The notes beneath the pieces are model-generated. The model did not search any database, was not told where the DNA came from, and saw only the letters and a list, made by a program, of their open reading frames with translations. A stretch of 64,000 nt of DNA, from positions 1,671,978 through 1,735,977 of the forward strand of contig CM030943.1 of NCBI GenBank assembly GCA_018136815.1. The letters are read 5' to 3'. A program made the position numbers and the translations under genes. This DNA comes from Isochrysis galbana. Its lineage: Eukaryota > Haptophyta > Isochrysidales > Isochrysidaceae. This document shows, piece after piece, positions 50,901-63,194 of the stretch (the stretch's first letter is position 1; each line of letters begins with the position of its first letter).

Positions 50901-51805
50901 TGTCGTATTCCATACGAGGACAGACTTTTTACTTATAACCTGTGAGTTATTTTAAGTCTCAAGGTCTCGTTGATGGGCATATCGCCTCTTCTCCTACTTT
51001 CTCTTGATGTCATCAAACGTTCCACGATTGTCGTCCGTCTTCTGTTATACCTCGGTTGCAGCTCCCCCAGCGAGGTCTGCCCTCGTTGTGCCGACTCCTC
51101 CGTCGCATGTCTGTGCGCTGCTGAATTGCCTTGGTGCCGACGCTTGGCTGTCCGTCCAAGTGTGGTTAGTTTTCGCCCTGTTTGGTGTTTGGTTTAGTTT
51201 GTGTGGTTCAGTGTGTTTAACTTCGTTGGGACCTTGTATCGTAGTCTCCCGCGTCTACCTCGGACCTAAGAAAGAAGCTCTCATTCTCATTCTCTCTCTG
51301 CCACTAGCTCGCTAGCTAGTCTCGTCTCTACTCTCCGACGCCACGCGTCGCAATCCTCCGACCTTCCGTCTACCTTTCCGCTCGTAGCGATCGATGGCTG
51401 ACACTGTCAGACCCGATTCTTACTATGACCTTTCAGACATCTTCCTTGGTTTAGTTTGTGTGGTTCAGTGTGTTTAACTTCGTTGGGACCTTGTATCGTA
51501 GTCTCCCGTGTCTACCTCGGACCTAAGAAAGAAGCTCTCATTCTCATTCTCTCTCTGCCACTAGCTCGCTAGCTAGTCTCGTCTCTACTCTCCGACGCCA
51601 CGCGTCGCAATCCTCCGACCTTCCGTCTACCTTTCCGCTCGTAGCGTTCGATGGCTGACACTGTCAGACCCGATTCTTACTATGACGTTTCAGACATCTT
51701 CCCGCAAACAGCAATCAACGAACCCTCTACGGCCGCGTCAGCTGCCGGCTCGATCGAACGGCCCTCTGCCTACGAGCCAGTAGTCATCGCGTGTTCGACA
51801 TTGCC
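50901..51805 (+). repeat. Left portion of the 62704-63738 TIR element, nested in the hAT element
   Basis: Starts tgtcgtattccatacgagga and follows 62704-63345 closely, including the ATG frame with SAAGS.ERPSAYEPVVIACS (51651-51833). The right TIR is absent; similarity ends at gtgttcgaca, where the aaatatcc-type sequence begins. Confidence 0.75.
51191..51704 (+). repeat. 257-bp tandem duplication
   Basis: ggtttagtttgtgtggttca begins at 51191 and again at 51448; the two copies carry the same leader and the same ATG frame start (MADTVRPDSYYD). Only the second copy runs on into the conserved frame. A few base differences separate them. Confidence 0.88.
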
Positions 51806-52915
51806 CAAATATTCCGCGAAGATATCCCATTAATATCCTGGGAGGCCACCCAAATATCCCCAAAATATGCCGACCTGGTGAGTTTTTTTTTGGCTCGAGC
51901 ACTCGAGCACGCGTGAGATAGGCCGAAGCTGCGCACATGTGGCCCAAGCAAGCTAGTGGAGCACTGGGGAGGGCAGGGCTGGGCAAGGCGGAGCCATACC
52001 TCTAGTAGGCATCGCTCGCGCGGGGGGGGGAGGGGGGGGGCACGGGGCACGCGCTCTCTGAAGTAAGGGTTTCTTGTTGCACAGGGAGTTTTGTTTTTAC
52101 ACTCCCTCCATGAGCAGCCCAAATATCCTACTTATATCCTGAAATATCCCGAAATATCCCGAAATATCCCGCGAGCCGATATCCGCCCAAATATCCCGGG
52201 AAATATTCGGAATATTTCCGCCTGGCCCTAGGTGGCATGAAACGCCGGTGATACCGCCGACCGGCCGACCGGTGTACCCGGACCATTTAGTCCGAACACC
52301 AGCGACAAGGGGGGCTGACCACCGCCGTGCTCTCGCTGGAGCGCGGCGAAGGTCGGCCTGTCAGGGGGTCGGGTCGCCATCGCTCTGCCTCGGATTCGGA
52401 TTCGAGCGGGGAGAGCGAGACGAGGGGAAATCTCCCCCCGGTCCGACGATAAAAAGATGTGGGCCTCCGGATCAACAAGAGTTTCTTTTTCAACCGCCCA
52501 GTCTCCCCCACCTCTAATTTTCGTTTTGATCCACCAACTCCGTGATCTATAGCTATAGCCCTGTTGCTCAAATTGACTCGACATCGTAGCAACACATTGT
52601 AGAAAGTGTAGCAGATTGAATGATATCGCAAACGCAAAGCTCGAATATCGCCATCTCACAAGGGCCGACAGCTAGCGCTTTAGGCAGTTGTTCGAGGAAC
52701 GTGTTCACCATACTTGCGACATTACACACATCCCATGCGCTCAGCGGCAAGAAGCGAAACCTCTGAAGTTGATTGAGGTCAATACCCCTCCACAAGACGA
52801 ACATGAGACGCATGAGGATCCGCATGACTCGGTCTCCCGCTGCCAAATCAGAGCCTACTAACGAGGCCAATGGCATAGGAACCAAATGGGTGCCCATCGC
52901 CGCCATCATACGCGT

Positions 52916-55900
52916 TCAAGTGCTAGCCTGCTGCAAATGTGGGGCAATGCGTTGAGCAAAAAGTTCGCGTAGCACCGCGGCAATCTGCTTGGACTCGCAG
53001 TGAATGAGATCCGCGAAGAACGGGTAGAAGGCGGGCAAATGCTTTGAGAAATGAGGCTCGGGAAAGGAAAGCACGCCTCGCAGCAGCATCACAATATTGG
53101 GCGTGAGCTCAGCAAGCGTAGCCTCAGCTAGATGGAGCCTCTCCTCACCGCCCGCCCCGGCTGCCCCAGTAGCAACGCGGTCGTGCGTGCTCAGATAATC
53201 ACGCAACACGGCTAGACAGAATGAAACGAGCCGGTACTCCGCAGCTGCCGCGATGAGGATCACGTGCTCGGGCGATCCAAGAGGCGGTGATGGAGCCCCC
53301 TTTGCAGGAACGGCGGCTCCAGGCTCGAGCTTGGCGTAAAGAAGAAACAGAACCTGCAGATAATACGACATTGCCTCGTGTTTTAGGTGCGACGCCTCCT
53401 CAATTTCTAAAGTCGACGGACCCGCGCCCGTAGCTTCCGCCTCTCCTTCGCGAGCAGCGGTACCATCGCTCGATCCCAAAGCGTCTTCGGGCTCGCTGCC
53501 GCGCATCGCAGCGTCGATGGTGCGCGACGCCTTGTCGTACATCGAATGCATGCAGTTGAGTAAGCCCTCGACATCGGCCAATTTCATCGACGGGTACATC
53601 GACTGCAGTAGCTGATATACCGTAGAAAGCAAGAGGACTTGCAACTCATACGGCCCCGAACCCTCAGGCGCTTCGGCCTCGACCTTTGCGGAGACCTCGC
53701 GTAGCAACGGCGAGGTGACCGGTCCATCGGCCCCCGCCGATCCCCCCATTTGTGTACCAGCTGAGTATGCCTCTGCAGCTGCAGACGAGTCGAAGCACGA
53801 TTTGAGCTGCGCCACAACAAGGGCCCATGTCTCCTGCGAAAAAGAGGCGCCAGTCTGGCGCACGACTTGCAGCAATGACTCGGCAGCAGCTTGCGAAAGA
53901 CGTGGATGGTGCGGCTGCTGCAGACAGCGCACGAACAATGCGATAACATCATCAAGGAGTGGCGCTAGCAGCTCAGAAGCCCCGCAGAAGGTGCGCTCGA
54001 TCGCTCCCAATGCCGGAAGGCCTGTCGCATCCACCCAACCTGCTTGCATAGGCGAGATGCTAGATGTTGAAGTATCAGACAGCGCCTGGATGCCCTCAAA
54101 GATAGGAAGCACGAGCTGCCCAAAGACCTGCACGCCGAGAGGCCCATGCAGAGCTCCGCCGGGGGCGAGCTCCGCCTCAAGCAGGCTGAAAAGTGAGGCA
54201 AGTGAAGCCGCACGCACGGAAGGGCGAGTGTCCGAGCCGACAGTCTGTGCGAGCGCCTCGCACAGCGGCCACCAAAGACGCTCTGGGTCTGCAGGAAGTG
54301 CGAGGGAGCTCTGCGCGGCGACAGACGGCGGCTGTGGGCTCTGTTCGTCGTCACCCTCCTCAGGAGCAGGAGCCGAAGGTGGCTCCGTAATGACTCCGTC
54401 GTGGAGCAGCTTGGCGTAATCAGCGAGGCATTTCGCCGCCGCCAGCGCGACTTTGGCATCCGTCTGTTGGCGCAGGTACGCGGCAACGCACTCGACACCT
54501 TCCGAGTGGTGGTCGCCGATGAGTGCGAAGTGATCGGCGACGGTGCGCGAGGCCAAATCGTATCCACTGGCAACAATGGACTCGAGAGGATCAGCGGCGG
54601 CCAAATTGAGCGTTGCGAACAGTGTTGACCACCCTGAGCGAATAGACCGTGCGCGCGATTGAACCATGTTTGTGAGGCAGACAATGAGCAGATCCTTGAC
54701 TTCCGTCGCGGTGGCGGCCGTCATCAGGTCTTGGAATGGTTTCAGGAACTCGCGTTGAAACTGATAGTTCAGTAGCTCTTCTTTCTCCAAGAATTTCGTT
54801 GCGAGCTGTCGTAGAGAGTCGACAGAGTACCTACATGCAAGATGGCAAATACCGTCAGGGCTACCTGAAATGCATACATGCGAAAAAGCGAAGCTTGGAG
54901 AGTGTCCAATTTGCACGGCTCGCTGGAAGGGGGGGGGGGGGGGATGGCGAGCAGGATTGTCTTGAGATGGAAGTCGGGGCCTATTCCCATGCCCGTCTCC
55001 TTGAGCGCAATCATTGCACAATCGCGAGAGCTAAAGCATCAGCAACAGCTCTCTAACGTAAGGTCGCTCACATTGCGATCGAGAGATTTGGATGTTGCCC
55101 AACTTCTGTAAAGAACTCAGAGAGCACCTCCCAAATCCGCGCCCACACGTAACGGATTCGTGACATATTGTAGTAAGCCACCTCTACAATTTTCTGGAGG
55201 GCATATACTTGCGGGTCCTGGGCAGAGTCGAGCTCTTCCCGCGAGACGGCACAAAGGTGAAGAACGAACTCGACTATGGCGTCAGGGTTAAGGGAGGCAG
55301 AACCCGAGAAAATGCGGTCGATGGCCACAACGTCGACTGAGTCGACCATGGTGGCGGAATTAACCATTTCCACCTCGGTATCCTTGGACGAAGTGCGCAT
55401 GCTGCGTGCTGGCTGGATGAGGATGGCTGGGCGCGAGCCAAAGGCCAGCCTCCCAGCGCTGGCAGAGCGAGGAGAGAGTGGACCCTCACTACTGTTCGCG
55501 CCTAGAGGTGAGGCAAGCGCGGAGGCGGCAGCGAGCCCGTTGGCACCACTATTGCCGCCGCGAGCGGCGGGGAAAAAGATGGAGGCGTCCGTCTTGGCGC
55601 CGGTACCAATCATGTGCAGCCGCTGGAATTCGGACAAGCACTTGAGCACCTGTGCCCACGAGGAGCCAAGGTGGTTTCCATCAGTCAGCGCGAGCGAGAT
55701 GATTGTCTTGAAGGCTTCGATGTTGCGTTGCCCCATTGTCTTAGCCGAGTCAAGATAGGTGTACTTCGCAAGCATCGTGACGAACGCCTCGCGCTCGGTT
55801 TGCATGCCGAATTCGGCTGCAATATGGACAGCATTGGCGAAGCCACGCATCACCAGCCCAACGAGCTCGTCTGGCACGTCGTCGGCCGATTCCTCCATCA

Positions 55901-58790
55901 CCGAAGTCCACGAGGCGAGGAGCGCACACCAAGAGGCTTCGAACATCGGCCGCGCGTGCTCGACATTGCGGCTCGAGTGGTACACAGATTTGACACGTGC
56001 TTTGGCTTTGAAAAGCTCCTGCGACTCCTTGACCATTATGGCTGACTCCATGTGGAACAGCTTCGATCTGGAGGCTCGCGTCCCTGAAGCGTCCAAAGCG
56101 CCGCCGCGTGGCATAGGGTCCATTTCCTTGATCTTGATTTCGTTGGTGGTGATGGCTTGGTATAGCGACTCGAGGAAGGACTGCGGCAGGTCGCCGGAGT
56201 CATTGATGCCGCGGTTCATGTTGACAAACTCTTGCTGCGTCATCTTCTTCTTGATCTACGGCAGTCGCACAAAGACGGGGTAGGGCAGGGGAAGTGAGGC
56301 CAGCAAATGCAACGGCTCCGCCAGAGAACCGCAACAGCACCGATCGATCAGTTGCCGGGCCTTCGAGGCGCACGGCGGGCCCGCGCGCACCTGCGATGAA
56401 TGGGCGTCAGTGTTGAGCATGATTAGGGAGTACGCGAGCACGTATGCCGTGTCTGCGTTGGCAAAGACGCCCTCGTTCTGTGAGCAATACCTCTCGGCAA
56501 ACTTCTCCATCATGCGGTCGATTTTCTGTGCCTCGCCTGGAAGCCAAAAGTAGGAGAGGAACTTCCGCAGCGCTGCGTCAAAGGAGAGGTTGGCGAAGTC
56601 GATCGAGTCGACGTACGCGTAGAGCACCTGCTTGTTGAAATCCTCGCCCTCGCCGAGGTAATCTCCAACAGCACGCTTGTCCAGCCCGTCGGTCGCCAGC
56701 AAGAATCGGGCGACGGCGGCGGGAGTATCTTCCAACCCGCAGACGCTCATCAGGTACTTGATGCCGCGCTTGGGCTTCATGTTGAACTTGATGACGCCTT
56801 CATGTACCTCATGCTTCCTGTGAAACATCGCCTCGAAGTCCACCGACTCCTGTGGAGCACCAAGCGCCGTCACGCCCACGCCGCTTGCTCTCGATGTGGC
56901 GACGAGAGCACCTTTAGCCTCGCCTCGTTCATCACTGGCTTCACCGACACCGTCGACAGAATCGACGGCGCTCTCCGCTTTGCCGCCCTCCGCCTTCCCG
57001 CCGTCTTCACCCGACGGTGTGGTGACTTGCGGTTGGTCACGCCCGACCTCGCGTTCCCACTGTACCATGGAATCAGCGATAAGCACCAGCGTCTGCAAGG
57101 CCAGCTGCTTGAGCAGCGCGTCCTGTTCAGTTGTCTCAGAGAGCGCTTGGATGGTGAGGGTAAGCCGGGAAAGGCTGTCGCACATAGAGGTGAAGATTCC
57201 TTTGCCTTCCAAGTCGCAATCGTAGTTGAGGAACAGATCCACCATGAGCTGCGGCTCTGCCACAAGCATTTGCAACGCCTGGATTGTCAGCTGCTTCTGT
57301 TGCCCAGAAGAGTTGGACGACTCGAGGATGCGCAGCAGGATGTTGGAGAAGAACACGCCGATCTCCGACTTGAGGTGCTCCTTGAAGTATTTGACCATCG
57401 TCACAAAAATGTCGAGGGAAAGTTGGAGGATGGAAGGGATAGTCGAGACACCGTTCTTGAGCAGAGAGAGACAGAGATACTGCCGGATCGCCCAGATGAA
57501 CTTCTCGCCCGATCTGAAGCTCGGTCCGGAGTTGAGGATGATAGAATAGAGCAGCTGCAGCGACAAAAGCTTCGAGCGCAGCTCGATGGAGTCGTCAGAC
57601 GGTAGGGGTTCCGGCAACGGTTTCATCGAGAGCTTGCACAGCGAGCGGAACACAAGGAAGGCGTCCTTCTGCGCCATTGAGCTGGCGCCCGAGCTCTCTA
57701 GTCTAGCAAAGACAACATCCAACATCTGAGTCAGAGTGGCATTTGCTGTCTTTTGGATCGTTGCATTCTTTGAGACGAGGTAGATGTAAAAGCACGTCTT
57801 GACTGCTAGCAGAAGCGTGGTGTCATGCACAGAAGCTACAGAGGATGTGACAGCTGTGTTGACAGCCTGCACAATCTGCAGCTGCACGTCCTTATCCTCC
57901 TCGTCCTTGCATGCACATATGGTCTCCTGCGAATTCGAGCAGTGGGCTGATGAGCAATCCTTGCTTGCTTAAACGTGCACACCGAAGTTGATGGCAGGGG
58001 AGCAAGCAGCACGCTCGCACCATGACCACTTCCATCATCAGTTTGGGCGCGCCGTCAACTTGCAAGATCTTTCCGCGCACGTATCCGTACGCGATGATCT
58101 TCTGGATACAGTGCAGTGCGACCTCCATGATCTTTGGCACCTTGGACTCGCATGCAAGCCGAAGCGGCACAAAGTACCGGTCCGTGCCTGGAACCGGATC
58201 CTCCATATCCATGGCAGCTAACCTTTTGTCCAGGTCAGCCGTGCCATCATCGGGGACGCTGACGGGCGAGATCGCACCGGCAGCCGCATCCCCCCCCGCG
58301 CACGCAATCTCATCCACACCCTGCTCAGGACCATCTGAGGCTGGTGCTGTGAACGCTGCGGGGACTGGATCCTGAGGCGACGGCATGGCTGGATCGATGT
58401 CCGCTCCAGCCGCACTGGAACTAAGCTCCTCTGCGACGACAGGCAGGCGTGTGTGGATCAGCTCGTGCCCTCCACGTAGCCCACGCCGCAGGCCCCACTC
58501 ACTCGCTCTGGCCCAAAGTGCGCCCGCATAGACTGCTGAGAGAGTCTGCCGTCGGCTCTGCACAGCGGACCTCACGTATGTGCGCCTGGGGTGTAGTGAC
58601 GCGGCTCGGCTGGGTGTGGAGGGAGATGTGTCACACCTATAACCTCTGTGCAAGATTGCCTCAGCGCCGTCTGCTTCTTGGAGGCCTCCCTCAGGATCTT
58701 CTGCAGTGCTCGCGAGATGAAGACGTGCATCGTGCGTCCCTCGAGCTCTGCTGGCACTGCTCGTGTGGCGGGGGCCTCGGGCTCGGCCAT
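52916..58790 (-). CDS. ARFGEF: BIG-type Arf guanine-nucleotide exchange factor (Sec7)
   Basis: Five exons, minus strand: 58790-58637, 58532-58021, 57926-56391, 56255-55072, 54830-52916; all phases agree, 1766 residues (human BIG2 1785). Order: DCB (MHVFISRALQKILREASKKQ; LACESKVPKIMEVALHCIQK), HUS box (FLNYDCDLEGKGIF, ~residue 455), acidic linker, Sec7 (~590-790) with catalytic Glu in LPGEAQKIDR (~687), then HDS helices (SRIRYVWARIWEVLSEFF; SVDSLRQLATKFLEKEELLN). It loads GTP onto Arf at the trans-Golgi/endosome. Sec7 has AYSLIMLNTD plus KKKMT, the combination of residues seen in brefeldin-A-sensitive Sec7 domains. Start ATG 58790 (MAEPEAPATR) keeps the conserved N-terminus; the exon 2 donor (gtgcga at 58020) is the least certain junction. 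The 5' flank is a purine tract. Confidence 0.95.
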
Positions 58791-59640
58791 GGATGCGCAG
58801 GCAGGCAGGCAGGCTGGCTGTGCAGCGGGGAAGAGGCGGGCGGGGGGCTGGGAGGGGGAGGGAGGGAGAAGGAGAGGGAGAGGGAGGGGAGGGGGAGGGG
58901 GGAGGGGGTGGGGGGCGGAGCCGAGGCGGCGCGAGGGAAGCGCCCGCCTCCCCTGCAGAGAGAGGGCTGGGGGGGGGGGGGCAGAGAAGAGAGAGGGGAG
59001 ATGGGGGGAGAGGGGGGGGCGAGAGGTGGGTGGAGATAGGGAAAAGATGGGGTGGGAGAGAGAAGAGAAGGTGGGGGCCGCAGGCGAAGAAGACGAGACG
59101 GCGGAGAGATGGAGTTCTTCTGCTTCTCGCGCGCGCGGCGCGAGGGGGAAGAGGAGAAGCGAGAGGGGAGAGAAAGAGAGGGGGAAGGGAGGGTGAGAGA
59201 GAGAGAGATGTACGGGGAGAGAAGGAGGAAAGGGGAGTAACTCCCCTCGCTCTGAAGTGTTGATATCATCACTACTCTCTCTCTCCTCTCTCTGGCAGAG
59301 GAAGAAGAGAGAGAAAGAGGGTCTGCAGAGAGCGAGAGGAGGAAGGAATCGGGATTCTGCGGGGGGAGAGGGAAAGGGAGTGTGAGAGAGAAGGGAAGAA
59401 AAGCGAGAGAAGAGACGGGCGGAGAGGGCCGAAGCTGCGAAAATCCCGTGGGGTTTTGAGTCATGAGTCAAAAGAAAGAAGACGAGAGGAGGGAGAAGAG
59501 GGAGGTCGAGCAGGAGGAGACGGGAGAAGGAAGGGGGCGGCCGGGGCGGTCTCTGTAGGAGAGAGAGGAGAGGGGGGGGAGGGAGAGAGAGAGAGAGGAG
59601 TGGACAGAGAGCGGACGGTGACCACCCCCCCCTCCGGTAT
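58791..59640. promoter_or_regulatory. GA-rich purine tract upstream of the Arf-GEF gene
   Basis: About 800 bases that are overwhelmingly G/A on the plus strand (ggaggg, gagaga words), immediately 5' of the ARFGEF start. Frames on both strands here are low-complexity artefacts. Inference: promoter-proximal pyrimidine-rich (sense strand) region, possibly H-DNA forming; no defined element located. Confidence 0.4.
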
Positions 59641-60320
59641 CTCGCCCATTCGGCGGGCGCCTGCTACCTGCTAGTAATACAATGCTACATCATCCTTTTG
59701 CTGGTAGCTGGTAGAGCTCTACTCTAGAGTAGAGTAGAGTGTAGAGTACCTGTAGAGGCTACTTGTAGCGTGCGGGCAGTAGAGCGTGGCGTGTGGTAGG
59801 AATTATGTAGTGCGTAGTTGTGTGTCTAGACTCTCTATCCTCTACCTCTTCCGCCCAGCACCAGCGCACTCTCCCGTCCCTCGTAGCCGCGATCTCATGC
59901 GAAAGAAAGGGGGAGGGAGAAGGAGGGAGGCGGGGCGGGAGGGGGAGGGGGAGGGGGACGGGCGTCGTTATCTCGTCGTTATCGACCATTCTCATTCTAT
60001 TATATAACTTCCATTATTACTCTTTACTCTTGCTATGAAATATGCTTTATTCACTGACACTTTGACTATTGACTAGCAATATACTTGGCAAATGTGAGTG
60101 TAAATCATAATCAATACTAACATTGATACTTTATGATTTTGGTGCATTGATATGTGATATGTGATCCGGGCCGTGCGTCTCAATTCCCCGATGCGAGCTG
60201 TAGAGATGGCTGTCATTGACGGTCTCTCAATCGACCTGCAGCATACTATTCATCGATTTCCTCCAAGCCTCATCAGCCGGACGAGCAGACGCGCCAAACC
60301 AGCATTGAAGCATTGCGCCT

Positions 60321-61620
60321 TCAAATGGCGTGGCTCCGATCCGCAAGCGCTCTTCGCAAGACCTCGGCATAGTGGGTGGGTCTTGGCACCATCTCTGCGT
60401 GGCCCTCGCCCCATCGGCGAAGAACCTCCGAAGATGGCATGATGAGGGTCTAAGTGAGGCAAGAGAGGGAGGAGACAAGTCAGCCAATCTGGCCATGTCT
60501 TGCGAGCAACTATCATAGGAGAGAGGAAGTTACTAAACAAGAGGCCGCCTAAACCCCCATTGACTACTCACGTGGAGCAAGAGGGCAGCGCTGAGGCACA
60601 TTTCCAGTTGTGTGGGAAGAGAACATCAAGGCGGGCTGCAAAACTGCTGCGTCCGAAACATGGCTTTGTGGAAGGAATCACTCACCCCCGCCACCTCGTC
60701 CATTTGTCCTACGTCGAGAGAGAGGGCCTCGGGGAGCATGGCCTCGCAAGGAACACTCAACAAATAAATGTCCTGAGAGGGTCCCGTGGTATTGATGTGG
60801 GTTATCCCATTCCAGTCGGAGTGCTGCAGGAGTTAACACAAAAGCGCGGCATCCCATCGATGTCAATTAACAAGAGGCCAAGGCAACGTACGTCTATGCA
60901 TAGTCATCTCGGCCGTTGCACCACACCAAAAAACAAGAAAGAAGGAAACTACGGCGCGCCAGCCCGCTGCGGGCCACAAAAGCACCTGAAATTCATTATC
61001 TTGAAACGATCCGTGCTTCGTTGAGCCCTTGCCCTACATGACCAGGCGTGTGAGGGCTTCGCATGATGGATCATGTGCATGGGTAACGCGAAGCGATGAA
61101 GCGTGGGGGTGGCCCATCGAGAAGCCGTGGAACAGGGATAGCAATGGCATGCCTGAGTGGGGAGAGTGCAGACGAAGCTTTCCGCAAGTTGCTCTTCTGT
61201 CGCCTCAAATCCCAGCTCCTCCTTGAGCTCCTTGACCGCCGTCTCGAGCGACGCATCAAGGCCTGACAGGTGTCCAGCGCACGAGACGTCGAGCAGGTTG
61301 GGATGAGTGTCCTTGTGAGCCGAGCGGCGCTGGAGTAGCAATGACTCGCCGTCGGTCAGCCAAACGTGCACCGAGCGGTGCCAGTCGCCATCACGGTGTA
61401 CCTCGCCACGCGGCTTGCTGCGGCCGAGCGCAACAGGAGCACTGCCCGCAGGCAAGGGCACGCCGAGCTTCTGAGGGGGCGCATAGAGCTGGAACGGCTC
61501 GGAGAGATCCTGGCCGAGTGTCGCGATCATCAGCGCACGGGTCAGCCGCGAGAATGAGATGCAGCGAGCCGGCGACCAACAGCAGCCGACGGAGGCGCCC
61601 ATCGCCGACGCGATCACCAT
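60321..61620 (-). CDS. Nudix hydrolase, four exons
   Basis: Minus-strand exons 61620-61153, 61033-60986, 60772-60686, 60449-60321, all phase 0, 243 residues. Exon 1: GRSKPRGEVHRDGDWHRSVH, LLLQRRSAHKDTHPNLLDVS and Nudix box AGHLSGLDASLETAVKELKE ELGFE. Exon 2 ends HGSFQDNEFQ, exon 3 starts DIYLLSVP and has LSLDVGQMDEVAG, exon 4 ends EMVPRPTHYAEVLRRALADR; the pieces rebuild the continuous fold of the YfcD/isopentenyl-isomerase-like Nudix group. The first intron begins gcatgc and ends tgtag, a GC-AG intron; the others are GT-AG. The substrate (a nucleoside diphosphate derivative) is unknown. The first ~40 residues, with hydrophobic and basic residues, may target an organelle. 59641-60320 downstream shows no gene. 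Confidence 0.88.
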
Positions 61621-61920
61621 CGGGTTGGATCTGTGAATATCTGATAGACTTACTTCCCACAAACATCCGGGAAAATATCTAGCTCTGCACCATAAACAGC
61701 ACTACACGCTATAGCTGTTGCGCCACGCTCGCGCGCGGGTGCGGCGGTTATTAATAAGATATTTTCGAGCTCTAGCCTCCATCCATCCTCCATATCTATA
61801 CCCATACATCTATCATCTACATTTAACATTTGCACGTAATTGATGATTGATGATTGATTGACGATGGACCCCATTGAAACCTCATCACACACTCACACAC
61901 TGCACACCACACATCACACA

Positions 61921-62172
61921 TCACAACTGCTGGCGGTTATTGCGATTGTATCGTATCATCACCGACGCTTGAATTTGGTCTGCAAGAGACCATTCACGAT
62001 TCGAACCAAACATGCACTGTAGCAATGAATGAGAACACATACGTTCAGAATAACGGTATCCAGAAATGTGGACGCCGGCACCCACATGTGGTTCTCCGAC
62101 GTGGGCGAGGCCTCCACCAGATGTGGGTACATGTGTGGATCCACATTTGAGCTCTCTGCAAATGTGGTCCAT
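61921..62172 (-). pseudogene. hAT transposase C-terminal remnant
   Basis: The minus frame ends with SLLQCMFGSNREWSLADQIQ ASVMIRYNRNN and stop, the last part of the hAT dimerisation region. Upstream codons are repeat-like (cacatgtgg words at 62080-62180). Only the extreme C-terminus survives. Flanking aaatttg words at 62435-62540 resemble hAT subterminal repeats. Confidence 0.6.
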
Positions 62173-62189
62173 ATGTGGTTGTTAAATTC

Positions 62190-62412
62190 AGGATAAATAG
62201 TCTCGCCGCGCGTGCGACCCTGCTCAGCCTCTACGTAGCCTCGCAGCCTCGCCCGCTTCTCTTCTTCTCTTATCCCCCCCCCACCTGCCTTGCGGCGCGT
62301 CCCTTCGTGCACTACCTAGGGTCTGGGTGTGTGGGGCTTCCGATGGCAGGCGGCGTGGACCGATCCCCGGCGGCATGATTCTCTCCTTCCTCCTGCGCCG
62401 TCGGGCTATCGG
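62190..62412 (-). mobile_element. 5'-truncated retroposon, type i variant
   Basis: Same arrangement as 13225-13450: tctcgccgcgcgtgcgac, ccttgcggcgcgtcccttcg, ctacctagggtctgggtgtg, then gcaggcggcgtggaccgatc and tccttcctcctgcgccgtcg. No coding content. Confidence 0.62.
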
Positions 62413-63194
62413 ATGGTTGTGGCAACTTGCCCCAGGCGAAAATTTGCAGTTTTTCTCGCCCAAATTTGCGGTAAAAATTTGTCGAAATTTGTCGGCGAGG
62501 CACCCAAATTTGAAAAAAAATTGCAGACAAATTTGAATAATAGCAGTTGTATGTTGTAGGTACACACGTCACGCACTTGACACTTGACACCCTTCGCCAC
62601 ACCTGCACACCTCAAACTCAAACACACTGACCCACACCCAACAGCACACACACCTCACGGCTCACACTCACTAACACATCTCTCACTCGATTCACTCACC
62701 GCTTGTCGTATTCCATACGAGGACAGACTTTTACTTTTAGCCGGCGAGCTATTTTAACTCTCAAGGTCTCGTTGATGGGTATATCGTCTCTTCTCCTACT
62801 TTCGCTTGATGCTTGATGACATCAAACGTTCCACGATTGTCGTCCGTCTTCTGTTATACCTCGGTCGCAGCTCCCCCAGCGAGGTCTGCCCTCGTTGTGC
62901 CGTCCCCTCTGTCGCATGTCCGTGCGCTGCTAAGTTGCCTTGGTGCCGACGCTCGGTCGTCCGTCCAAGTGTGGTTAGTTTTCGCCCCGTTTGGTTTAGT
63001 TTGTCTGTCTCTATTGGTCAGCAACTTTTTGAGTCCCCGCGTTGTAGCCCCTCGTGTCTACCTTGGACCTAAGAAGCTCTCATTCTCATTCTCTCTCTCT
63101 CCCCCTAGCTCGCTAGCTAGCCTCGTCTCTACTCTCCGACGCCACGCGTCGCAATCCTCCGAACCTCCGTATACCTCTTCGCTCGAAGCGCTCG

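Larger units (their letters stand above)
50867..52230. mobile_element. hAT-type element with perfect 8-bp target duplication
   Basis: ggtggcat at 50859-50866 and 52231-52238 flank inverted ends tagggccaggcggaaatatt. The right subterminal zone (52115-52230) and 51805-51870 are dense in aaatatcc. No transposase is present. The left end is followed after 34 bases by a copy of another TIR element (50901-51805), which seems to have replaced the original left interior. Total 1364 bp, non-autonomous. Confidence 0.78.

Noticed and set aside
58572-59471. Long minus and plus frames in the purine tract upstream of the Arf-GEF
   Set aside because: Low-complexity GA/CT sequence; only the last ~50 codons on the minus strand (from ATG 58790) are conserved coding sequence.
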